A stretch of DNA of 42,393 nucleotides from a virus, in IMG/VR virus record IMGVR_UViG_3300038418_000209, positions 1 to 42,393 of that record. One strand, written 5' to 3'. This document shows, piece after piece, positions 27,470-35,651 of the stretch. Within the stretch, counting starts at the first letter, position 1, and each line of letters begins with the position of its first letter. The position numbers were made by a program, and so were the translations under genes. A model generated the notes under the pieces. The model was not told the origin of the DNA, did no database searches, and was given only the letters and a program-made list of their open reading frames with translations.

Positions 27470-28471
27470 ATGGCTGAGACGTTTCTGAGCGTTTGGCGCT
27501 CCGTACTGCAATACAACAGAAGGGTCCCGGCGACGCTTTGCAGGACATGGGTACGCCAGCGCTACGAGCAGATTCTCGACCGTCGCATGTGGAGTTTTCA
27601 GTGGGGCCATGGCTGCTGGAACGTCAAGGCACCGATTACCGGCAACGCGACCATCGTCGCAGGTTCGAACGTTTTGACCTTCGGCGCGGGTGTGCTTCCA
27701 GGCGACAAGAGGATCGTGGGTTGGGAAGTAATGATCAACGGGCAGATTCCGTACTACATGGTCGTGGATGCCGACGCGACGACGGTCACTCTCGACCGAA
27801 TTTGCGTCGAGACCTCAGCGTCGAACGTGCCGTGCCAAATCAGCATGGTTTACTTCATGTCGGAGCAGCCCGACTTCGAGAAGATGATTGCCATCGTTGA
27901 TCGCCAAAACAACTGGCAGTTCCGGCTGAACGTGTCCATCGAAGAGATGGATAACGACGACCCGCAGCGTTCGACGGTCTCCCCGCCGACGCGCATGGTG
28001 CCCCTGGGGTTCAACGACCAGTACCTCGCCATGATTCCCGACAGTGTGACGGACTGCTACGGACAGGAAAACGATTCGCAGTCGCAACCGTTCTTTGAGA
28101 CTTGGCCCAGGGCGAGCACCGCGCAACCTTATCCTTATGTGTACAAGAGGAAGACGCCGAGCCTTGCGAACGATGGCGACCCCCTGCCGGGGTTTATCCG
28201 CGGGCGCGCGTTGTTCGAAGGGGCGCTTGCCGACCTGTGCAGTTGGCCCGGAACGCAGACGAACCCTAACCCGGCGAATCCCGTGCAGGCCAACGTGCAT
28301 GAGCGGAAATTTGAGGACGCGGTGTTCGACATGATTAACCGCGACGAGCAAGTGTCGCTGCGGTCGCTGACATGGGCGCGAAGCTACCGTAACTTCGCGT
28401 TTGCGGAGTTAGAGAGCGCCCGGTATCGTCAAAGTCACGTTGACGCGTCGCTGGTGCTGCAGAAATTCTAA
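27470..28471 (+). CDS. Putative head-tail connector or tail protein, 333 aa
   Basis: Begins MAETFLSVWRSVLQYNRRVP and has repeated Trp/Tyr-rich segments (WSFQWGHGCWNVKAP), a beta-rich centre (ITGNATIVAGSNVLTFGAGV) and a helical C-terminus. Location between capsid and fibre genes suggests a connector, adaptor or neck protein. No sequence family is recognised. Its stop overlaps the 3' end of the antisense HNH gene by 4 bp. Confidence 0.5.
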   Translation: MAETFLSVWRSVLQYNRRVPATLCRTWVRQRYEQILDRRMWSFQWGHGCWNVKAPITGNATIVAGSNVLTFGAGVLPGDKRIVGWEVMINGQIPYYMVVDADATTVTLDRICVETSASNVPCQISMVYFMSEQPDFEKMIAIVDRQNNWQFRLNVSIEEMDNDDPQRSTVSPPTRMVPLGFNDQYLAMIPDSVTDCYGQENDSQSQPFFETWPRASTAQPYPYVYKRKTPSLANDGDPLPGFIRGRALFEGALADLCSWPGTQTNPNPANPVQANVHERKFEDAVFDMINRDEQVSLRSLTWARSYRNFAFAELESARYRQSHVDASLVLQKF

Positions 28472-29412
28472 TGACTAGGCTTCGCCAAATTCGCTTTGCG
28501 CTTTGCCTCGCGGCGCTGGTATGTCTCCCAAGCGTGGCAGTTAGGGCAAAGAACTTGAAGGTTGGAGCGTTCGTTATTCCAGGGGACTCCATCCTTGTGG
28601 TCAACTTGGAGAACTTCGGGATGCTCTCTCCATCCGCAGATTTCACAGCATTCAAGCCGCCCAGCCTGCTTCATGGTGTCCCTGTATCCGTTTTTTCTTC
28701 TGCCGCCTCTGGATCGTTGGGAACAGCGATTGGAGCAGTACTTCGTCGTGCTTTTACTTATAGTGGCAGACTCGTATGGATTTCCGCAAACTTGGCAGAC
28801 ATAAGTTCTAAACTGCTTGGAAGCCCAAGATCCCTTGCATTCATTGGAACAAAAATTCGAAGTGCGTCCTGGCTGAACCTGCCTACGATAAATGATGCCA
28901 CAATGCTTGCAGGTGCGTTTGATACTCAGAGTGCTGGCTGCTCGTCTCGCGATGTCCGTACACTTACGACTGCACCACTTCCTAGTTTCGAGTTGGCAAG
29001 CAGGGACATGGAAGGAGTTTCCGCAGATTGGGCATGTGATGTCTCCCCCAGTCTTTTGGGGTCGGCAAGCCCTGTCCTTTTTAGAACTAACGCATTTTCT
29101 GCAGATGCTAGGAGATCCGCCGTGCAGAGCGGAACTATCCTTCCGGCGCCTGAAGTGGGAACCACACTGCGAGCAGATTACGTCTATGGACCATACAAGT
29201 TTCTTGTAACAAGACTTGGAGCAGCAGATCGAGACTGTCGCTCGAAGAGGGCTGACCGTGTAGGAGCGACCACAGAAAGAGCAGGACTTGGTGACTCTAT
29301 TCGACATCCGATGGGCATAGGAGCAGGCGATGGAACAGAATCTCGCCACTCCATTTTTCCTTGGGCCTGCACGAAACTCTTTTTTGCACCATTCACAGGG
29401 TTTGATTTCCAT
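28468..29412 (-). CDS. HNH endonuclease with multiple zinc knuckles, antisense
   Basis: 314 residues. Seven or so Cys knuckle pairs in series (CEWCKKEF...CSIAC, CSFCGRSY...CSKSC, CSQCG, CPICG...CSRKC, CKHCG...CSNEC, CQVCG...CSNRC) precede a C-terminal HNH site CEICG...LQVDHKDGVPWNNERSNLQVL-type with CPNCH. This architecture is typical of phage homing endonucleases and is like the HNH at 4639. GAGGTG precedes the ATG. It is the only minus-strand gene in the structural region and lies exactly between the connector and fibre genes, as an invading element would. Confidence 0.85.
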   Translation of the reverse strand: MEIKPCEWCKKEFRAGPRKNGVARFCSIACSYAHRMSNRVTKSCSFCGRSYTVSPLRATVSICCSKSCYKKLVWSIDVICSQCGSHFRRRKDSSALHGGSPSICRKCVSSKKDRACRPQKTGGDITCPICGNSFHVPACQLETRKWCSRKCTDIARRAASTLSIKRTCKHCGIIYRRQVQPGRTSNFCSNECKGSWASKQFRTYVCQVCGNPYESATISKSTTKYCSNRCSQRSRGGRRKNGYRDTMKQAGRLECCEICGWREHPEVLQVDHKDGVPWNNERSNLQVLCPNCHAWETYQRREAKRKANLAKPSH

Positions 29413-29438
29413 GGCAATTTCACCTCGGAGGTAAGATC

Positions 29439-31811
29439 ATGAAAAAGATTATCACGCTACTTGGATTGCTGTCAATCCTATTAGTTTCGTTTCCATCCAC
29501 TTCTCTCGCAGTTTCGTCTATTTCGGGCACAATTACCGACCCCGCAGGAGCAGCGTACGCAAACGGAACCTACGAATTTACCTTCATCGGTGGGCCGGGT
29601 GGGGTCAACATCGGGACTGGTGAAAGTGTTGCCCGGGTGGCTGGAGCGCTGAACGGCTCTGGTGCCTTCAGCGGCGTGACGCTGGGCAATACCGACATCC
29701 TGGGTGGAGGGTCGCGCTGGCAGGTAAAGATTTGCGCTGTCAACGGCCAGTGTTTTACGACCCTCATCAATGTCACGGCCTCTACGTCGAGCCTTTCGAC
29801 GATCTTGCAGGCTGCGGCTCCGCTTCTGACGGGCGCTTCGATGAGCGGGACGGCGGCTGCCAACAGCACCTTCGCGTTTGCGAACTACACCAATGCGTGG
29901 ACTTGGGGCGCTGCGACGGGGGCCTCGACGAACCCGTTTACGCTGACCGACACGACACTCAACACTGGAACCGGCTACCTCGAAAAGGTCATTACTACAG
30001 CCGGTTCGGCGCTGGGTGGATTCCAAGTGGTCTGCGGCAATCAGGCTAGTGCTGCGGCTCCAGCAAATGCTCCAGCTTGCGTTACTCTGACGGCTGGCAA
30101 TGGTGGAGTATCGACCGTAGCTGGAACCCCTGGTAGTAACGGTGGAACCATTACCAAAACCACGGGGACTGGCGGCGCGGGTGCCGCGACGGGCACCGGC
30201 GGAAACGGTGGTGAGGGCGACTTAATCACCGGAAACGGCGGCGCTGCGGCGGGCGTCGGGTCACTCGGCGGAAACGGTGGTCTGATTAAACTCTTGGGTG
30301 GCACTGGTGGTGGAACTGTCAACGGCGGAGTCGGTGGAGCGTTGACGATGACAGCTGGCCCTGGTGGAAACGGTTCGACCACAGGCGGGACTGGTGGAGC
30401 GTTGACCCTCGGGTCGGGCGCGGCTGGAACCGGCGGAACCGGAACGTCTGGGGCGGTTGCCCTCAAGTCAGGAGCAAGCACGGTTCTGGGCGTTACAGGC
30501 TTGGGCGCAATCACCATGGCTTCGCCGGGAACCAATCTGACGAACGAGTTCCTCTTCACTGGCACGGCACAGTCGGGCACTCCGGCGAACAGTGTGTTCA
30601 GCGTGGTCGATACTACTGGAAACACCACGACTGGTCCGCTGCTTGACGTTCATACCGTTGGGAATTCGACAGCGCTCCCTGTGCGAATCACCGCGCAAGG
30701 AAGCACTGTCGGCGTTCAAATGAGCGCGGCTGGTGTGCTCTCGCCGATCAGCACCGGTAAAATCGCTCCCCGGTGGAACGACGTAACGGCGGCTGGCGCT
30801 GCTCAGAGCATCGCCAACACGATTTACACCACGGCGATTTCTCATACGAATCCGGCGGGGGCGGCTGACGCCATCACCTTCAGCATGGGCACCGCAACTT
30901 CGACGAGCAACCTGCTGACGCTCTCCGACGGTGCGGCCAATACCGGAACTGGCTACCTCTTGAACCTGTCGCATGGTGCGGCCTCACTTGCCAACGACCT
31001 CAAGATTACCGCCGCAGCGCAGACTGGTTCGCCTTCGAATTCTCAGATTAACATTCTAGATACAACTTCCAATACGAACACCGGCCCGCTGGTCAACATC
31101 CACACGGCGGGCAGTTCGACGGCTCTCCCGATTCAAATAACGGCAGTGGGAACCGCCAACGGCGTCCAGATGACCGCCGCTGGCTTGCTCCAGAAAATGG
31201 GGAGTGGCAGCATCAAGGCCGACGCTTCAACCTCTCCGACGGATGGCTACTACTGGGTGCCGTTACAGGCTTGCGGTATGCAGTTGACGACCGGCGCTCT
31301 GGCTGCGGCCTCGACGGTTGGTCAAAACCCGGGCATCCAGTACGTGGCTGCAAACAACATGGTGCTCGGAGTTACAACTTCTGGTGCCGCAAGTGCGGTG
31401 ACAATCGACTGCGACATCTCGCCACCGAGCCGCACAACCTCGACAAAGGGAATCACCATCACCGGCGTCAGAATGTTCTACGGCTATCAAGGTGCCGCAA
31501 CTCCGAACAGCATTGCCGGTCCAACCTTCTCGCAGGTAGTTTATAGTGCCGCTGCTGGAGCGGCGGCAGCCACACTGACGACGGTTGGTGGGGCGCTTAC
31601 AACCACCGTTGGTACCAGCCATAGCACACCGGGTGCTGTGACCACGACTGGCCAGTGCTACTCGGAATTGACGACCTTCGGAACACCCTTCGTCGCGAAT
31701 AGCGACCTCACACGGTACACGGCAGAATTGGTCATCAACCATACGACCGCTTCTTTGGCAACGTATCAACTCTGCGGAGTGGCCGTGGACTATACTAACG
31801 GCGTTTTGTGA
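29439..31811 (+). CDS. Gly-rich fibre/adhesin-like protein with signal peptide, 790 aa
   Basis: MKKIITLLGLLSILLVSFPS with cleavage expected after TSLA is a textbook Sec signal. Residues 25-115 form a small beta domain (ISGTITDPAGAAYANGTYEF). About 210-345 is a GGX-rich stretch (GGNGG, GGTGG repeats) like the polyglycine-helix bundles of some phage adhesins. From 365 to 600 there are two copies of a unit containing NTTTGPLLDVHTVGNSTALP or NTNTGPLVNIHTAGSSTALP. The C-terminus has several Cys. Probably a receptor-binding or surface protein. A GGAGG Shine-Dalgarno fixes the start. Confidence 0.65.
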   Translation: MKKIITLLGLLSILLVSFPSTSLAVSSISGTITDPAGAAYANGTYEFTFIGGPGGVNIGTGESVARVAGALNGSGAFSGVTLGNTDILGGGSRWQVKICAVNGQCFTTLINVTASTSSLSTILQAAAPLLTGASMSGTAAANSTFAFANYTNAWTWGAATGASTNPFTLTDTTLNTGTGYLEKVITTAGSALGGFQVVCGNQASAAAPANAPACVTLTAGNGGVSTVAGTPGSNGGTITKTTGTGGAGAATGTGGNGGEGDLITGNGGAAAGVGSLGGNGGLIKLLGGTGGGTVNGGVGGALTMTAGPGGNGSTTGGTGGALTLGSGAAGTGGTGTSGAVALKSGASTVLGVTGLGAITMASPGTNLTNEFLFTGTAQSGTPANSVFSVVDTTGNTTTGPLLDVHTVGNSTALPVRITAQGSTVGVQMSAAGVLSPISTGKIAPRWNDVTAAGAAQSIANTIYTTAISHTNPAGAADAITFSMGTATSTSNLLTLSDGAANTGTGYLLNLSHGAASLANDLKITAAAQTGSPSNSQINILDTTSNTNTGPLVNIHTAGSSTALPIQITAVGTANGVQMTAAGLLQKMGSGSIKADASTSPTDGYYWVPLQACGMQLTTGALAAASTVGQNPGIQYVAANNMVLGVTTSGAASAVTIDCDISPPSRTTSTKGITITGVRMFYGYQGAATPNSIAGPTFSQVVYSAAAGAAAATLTTVGGALTTTVGTSHSTPGAVTTTGQCYSELTTFGTPFVANSDLTRYTAELVINHTTASLATYQLCGVAVDYTNGVL

Positions 31812-31841
31812 AACACACGACTACGGTGTGAAGCTGGTTTA

Positions 31842-31855
31842 GTGCAGTCCTGCAC
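31842..31855 (+). repeat. Palindromic intergenic repeat, copy 10
   Basis: Perfect GTGCAG-NN-CTGCAC directly followed by GGAGG and the ATG at 31867. Confidence 0.9.
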
Positions 31856-31866
31856 TGGAGGCAAGT

Positions 31867-32418
31867 ATGGCAATACGAACATGGGGGTATCTCACAATCG
31901 CCGCCACCGACACGCCACAGCCTATTTTCTCGTCAACCCTTGCCTCGGCCGTCATCGCAGCGACGGACGGCTTTGGCCAACCCCTTCCTGGGCCGGTCCT
32001 GCCCTTCACGAGTGCTGCGAAATTCAAGAAGGGCGACCGGCTCATGATCGTCGAGACCGACGGGACGTTACTGGAAATCTCCTTGATCGTGGGCATCTCG
32101 ACGAACAATGTAACCGTCGACAAGATCCTCCATTCGCATGCTGCTGGCGCTTGGGTCATTCTCCACGAGTCCATGACTGCACCCTACGTGCAATGCGGTG
32201 AGGCCAACACAGCTATAATCGGCATCGGCACGGGGCGCACGGCGAGCCTATCGACGGGCGCAGCGCTGATAGCGATTTTGGAGCCTACCGTCGCGGGAGT
32301 CCAACCCGAGGAATTCTCCTGTGGCAACGTCTTCGGAGCGAATCCGATGAAGAGTTCGGACTTCTGGGTTGTCGGGACTCAGAGCGACAAGATCCTGCCA
32401 TCGTTTATCTCCACTTGA
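31867..32418 (+). CDS. Hypothetical virion-type protein, 183 aa
   Basis: MAIRTWGYLTIAATDTPQPI starts without any signal peptide, unlike its neighbours. It is beta-rich with AKFKKGDRLMIVETDGTLLE and ends with a mixed segment. It resembles the capsid-associated paralogues at 25955 and 26577 in size and general style but not in detail. The start is set by GGAGG after palindrome copy 10. Perhaps a decoration protein. Confidence 0.5.
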   Translation: MAIRTWGYLTIAATDTPQPIFSSTLASAVIAATDGFGQPLPGPVLPFTSAAKFKKGDRLMIVETDGTLLEISLIVGISTNNVTVDKILHSHAAGAWVILHESMTAPYVQCGEANTAIIGIGTGRTASLSTGAALIAILEPTVAGVQPEEFSCGNVFGANPMKSSDFWVVGTQSDKILPSFIST

Positions 32419-32429
32419 GGGGGGAGCCA

Positions 32430-33530
32430 ATGAGGAAAATTGCATATTTTTTTGTTGCGGTGGCTCTCTCCGCTGCGTTGGCGCTTGGACAGACTCACAC
32501 CGGAGGGGGCGCGGGCGGGGGAGTGGCCGGCAACCTCTCGACGCTTACCAACCCCACGGCGATCAACCTGTCGACGCTAACCTTTGCTGGTGCCGCAGGG
32601 ATCACAGCGGGAGGCACCAGCAACGTTACCTTCACGCCGGGGACTGGAGGCAAGACCATCGTAACAGGCGAGCTTGACGTAGGCTCTCTTGTGAGCAACG
32701 ACGGCTTCAACTCCAGCTTCAGCTTCACCGCAGGCGCAAGCGGATTTCACGCTCCGATAGCGAGCATTATCCAGTTTCAGCCCCCCGCCTCGATAACCGG
32801 GCATAACCGGGTGCTGGCAGGTGTGGCCCCCAGCGTCATATCATTTCCAGTATGGAGCGCCGGAGTCAATGGCGCGGCGACGTTCAATCCCACACCCACG
32901 GCAATTGGTGCAGCCTTTACGCAAGCTGACGTTGGGGTTTTGTTCACCGTGACAGGGTGTGGAGCGACTGGAACCATCACACAAGTGAATAGTGGCTCTG
33001 GCACAGGCGGAATCACAGCAATCGCGGTGGCGGCAGTGAACCCCGGCACTTCGGCGTGCTCAACTGGTGCAGGGCAGGCCATCACGGGTGGCCACGGCAA
33101 CAGCGCCACGGTGAATATCGCCACGGTGCTGCCGGTCAGCACGGAATCAATGGTGGCGGCTGCGTCTGTGGGAATGTCCGGCTTTGGTGCGACCTTCGAC
33201 GGTGGCGGATCGGCGCTTTCCACTGGCACAGCGTACATCACCATTCCGCACACTTGCACGATTTCCGCCGTCAACCTGCTTATCGACCAAGGCGCTGCGA
33301 CGTTCACGGTGTGGAAGATAGCAACTGGGACAGCTTTGCCAACAGTGACTCAGAATATCAGTACATCGGGTCTTACCATCACCGGTCAGACCGCGTCTCA
33401 TAGTACCGATGTCTCGGATTTTTCCACCCACACTGGGGTGGTAGCGAACGACATTGTGGCGGTTCACATTGTCCCCTCGGGTGGGGCGACGTGGGCGCAG
33501 GACTTGATTGAGTGTGACAGGACATACTGA
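32430..33530 (+). CDS. Secreted fibre-like protein, 366 aa
   Basis: ATG 32430 after GAGGGGGGAG; a longer TTG start is disfavoured. MRKIAYFFVAVALSAALALG is a Sec signal. A Gly-rich segment and fibre-type repeats follow (NLSTLTFAGAAGITAGGTSN), then a module with GCGATGTITQVNSGSGTGGI that recurs in other fibres here. The C-terminal domain is beta-rich with ISTSGLTITGQTASHSTDVS. Likely a trimeric fibre or adhesin. The stop overlaps the next ATG (TGATG). Confidence 0.55.
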   Translation: MRKIAYFFVAVALSAALALGQTHTGGGAGGGVAGNLSTLTNPTAINLSTLTFAGAAGITAGGTSNVTFTPGTGGKTIVTGELDVGSLVSNDGFNSSFSFTAGASGFHAPIASIIQFQPPASITGHNRVLAGVAPSVISFPVWSAGVNGAATFNPTPTAIGAAFTQADVGVLFTVTGCGATGTITQVNSGSGTGGITAIAVAAVNPGTSACSTGAGQAITGGHGNSATVNIATVLPVSTESMVAAASVGMSGFGATFDGGGSALSTGTAYITIPHTCTISAVNLLIDQGAATFTVWKIATGTALPTVTQNISTSGLTITGQTASHSTDVSDFSTHTGVVANDIVAVHIVPSGGATWAQDLIECDRTY

Positions 33531-33652
33531 TGATACAAATTTTGTTCGTCATATTTGAACTTATTATTATCGCCGCTACTGCGGGGATTTGCCATTACGA
33601 GGTAACCCGTATTTGGGGAAAGCGAGTTGGGGGGAAAACCCATGAAAAATAA
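33530..33652 (+). CDS. Small membrane protein, 40 aa
   Basis: MIQILFVIFELIIIAATAGI is one hydrophobic helix followed by a short basic tail (HYEVTRIWGKRVGGKTHEK). It overlaps the preceding stop by 1 nt and the following ATG by 11 nt, so it is wedged between two secreted fibre genes. Unrecognised; the tight coupling supports expression. Confidence 0.5.
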   Translation: MIQILFVIFELIIIAATAGICHYEVTRIWGKRVGGKTHEK

Positions 33653-35651
33653 ACTGAAGGCTCTCATTCTGGCCTGCCTCCTGCTTGCTTCGCCGTGCTT
33701 CGCCGTGAATCTGACCCAGAACCTTGTGAACTGGGAACTCAACGCCTCAGCGACGGCAGCGGATGTAAATGGCGGGGGATTCGATTGGGGCAACGCCAAC
33801 TTCCTGACAGACCTAGCCTGTACCACGGCGACCGGGAATACACCCGATTGCTCGTCAGCGTCCATCACTTTCGTTCAGGCCGATGCACTGCACTGGATAT
33901 TTGTGAAGTCTGGCACACACTGGGCTCCCGGCTGGTATTACATCACTGACGCCTGTGTTTCCAGCGTGTGGCAGCCTGCCGGGTCGGGAGCCTGTACCAC
34001 GGGCCACATTCGTATGAATGCCGCCAGCGGCGCGGCGGTGCAGCAAAACACCACAGTGGGCTTGCCGAGTCCCGCCTACGTTGCTAACACGGTGGCAGGG
34101 ATGTCCTCGGATGCAACGGCATCACTCACGGCTGGCACCTTTGGAGTGGATTACAGCCAAGCGACGGCTGCGATTACCAACGATACCGATCTTGGCTGCA
34201 CCAACGCCGCGCCATCCGTTTGCACATCTACGAATAAAGCTTTCGGTTTGAGAATGGTTGGCAACGTAGTTCACATCACCACAACTGGAACGGGAGCACA
34301 TTTCTTGGTGGGCTGGTACGAGGTCGTCTCCGTCTCTGGAGTGAATGCCACCTTGGACCGCAATGCCACAGACGGAGTATCAGCAGGTGTGGCTGGCACC
34401 TTCTACGTCGGCGGGGCAATCGGTTTGGGAAATGCCTTGGACCCTACAGTTTTTGCGCAAGGATATGCCACGGGAGTCACCGCAAACCGTTTCTTCATCA
34501 AATATGGAAGCTACACTTTAGGGGCAAACCTTACTGGTCAAACCGTGGGTCTGGCTGAGGCCCCTATGGTGGTTGAAGGCTACAATTCACTGCGTGGCGA
34601 TAGGCCGACTGGGGCCAATCGTCCCACCATCACCGTTTCGTCAACCTACGGGTTTGCCCTTACTAGTTATTGGGATGTTTACAACCTCATCTTAACTGGT
34701 TCCACTACTAGTTCTCCTCTGTCAATTGGCATTGGAGGTAAAGCCACAAATATCAAGGCAGTTCAAACTAGCACCACGGCTGCCGCCCATGCGATTACAG
34801 GAGTCACTAACGGCTTTTTCCTTAATTGTGAGGCTATATCCTACCGAGGAATTGCACTTTCTGTCAATTCTGCACAAGTTGAAGGATGTTATTTGCACGA
34901 CAGTGACATAGGTTTTTCGGCAGCAGCATCTCCGGTGGCAATTCGGAATTCAATTATTGAGAGCAATGTTACCGCCGCAGTTCAAAATACGGCGGTAAGT
35001 ACAAGCTTGTTTACGATTCAAAACTCTACGTTGTATGGTGGTGAAAACAAGACAGGTCTTGGGGTTAACCTATTTACAGGCTCTTATGATGTACGAATTG
35101 TTGACTCGATTCTCTATGGTTTTACTACGGGAATCACTCACGCCGATGCGAGTCAGACCGGCGGATATGACGACTACAACGACTTTTACGATAACACCAC
35201 TGCTGCGACGAATTGGCAGAAGGGGATTCACGATCTTGCTCTAAATCCAACCTTTACGAACGTTGCTCAGTATACCGGAAGCGGAGCTAGCACGACTACT
35301 GGCACGTTAACCGATGCTGCCGTGGATTTCACCACCTATGGCATCGTGGGAAATCAGGATTTTGTTAACGTGACTGCGGGCGGAACTCTCAATCTAGGAC
35401 AGTATCTTATCACTTCCGTGGCGAGCACGCATGTGCTCAACCTTAGTCCAGCCCCTGGTACTGGGACAGCGGTTACATACCAGATCACGACGGGTCGGAA
35501 CTTTATGGTAACCAATACAAGTCTGAAAAATGCGGGTTTCCCCGGTGCTTTCCCAGCAGGCATCACCACTGGATACGTGACCCCTGGCGCGGTACAGCCA
35601 CAGGTGACCGCTGCTGGGGCGAGCCAACATAACACGGGGTTTGTGCAATAA
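33642..35651 (+). CDS. Secreted beta-helix fibre/tailspike-like protein, 669 aa
   Basis: ATG 33642 with GGGGGG upstream. MKNKLKALILACLLLASPCF with cleavage after CFA is a Sec signal. The central part (residues about 320-560) has the short repeats of a right-handed parallel beta-helix: CYLHDSDIGFSAAASPVAIR, NSIIESNV, NSTLYGG, DSILYGFTTGI. This is the fold of pectate lyases and many tailspikes. Putative receptor-binding or polysaccharide-active protein. Stop overlaps the next ATG (TAATG). Confidence 0.6.
   Translation: MKNKLKALILACLLLASPCFAVNLTQNLVNWELNASATAADVNGGGFDWGNANFLTDLACTTATGNTPDCSSASITFVQADALHWIFVKSGTHWAPGWYYITDACVSSVWQPAGSGACTTGHIRMNAASGAAVQQNTTVGLPSPAYVANTVAGMSSDATASLTAGTFGVDYSQATAAITNDTDLGCTNAAPSVCTSTNKAFGLRMVGNVVHITTTGTGAHFLVGWYEVVSVSGVNATLDRNATDGVSAGVAGTFYVGGAIGLGNALDPTVFAQGYATGVTANRFFIKYGSYTLGANLTGQTVGLAEAPMVVEGYNSLRGDRPTGANRPTITVSSTYGFALTSYWDVYNLILTGSTTSSPLSIGIGGKATNIKAVQTSTTAAAHAITGVTNGFFLNCEAISYRGIALSVNSAQVEGCYLHDSDIGFSAAASPVAIRNSIIESNVTAAVQNTAVSTSLFTIQNSTLYGGENKTGLGVNLFTGSYDVRIVDSILYGFTTGITHADASQTGGYDDYNDFYDNTTAATNWQKGIHDLALNPTFTNVAQYTGSGASTTTGTLTDAAVDFTTYGIVGNQDFVNVTAGGTLNLGQYLITSVASTHVLNLSPAPGTGTAVTYQITTGRNFMVTNTSLKNAGFPGAFPAGITTGYVTPGAVQPQVTAAGASQHNTGFVQ

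Noticed and set aside
28471-29442. 323-codon forward open frame across 28471-29442
   Set aside because: It is the complement of the HNH gene, whose zinc knuckles and HNH site show clearly that the minus strand is the coding strand.
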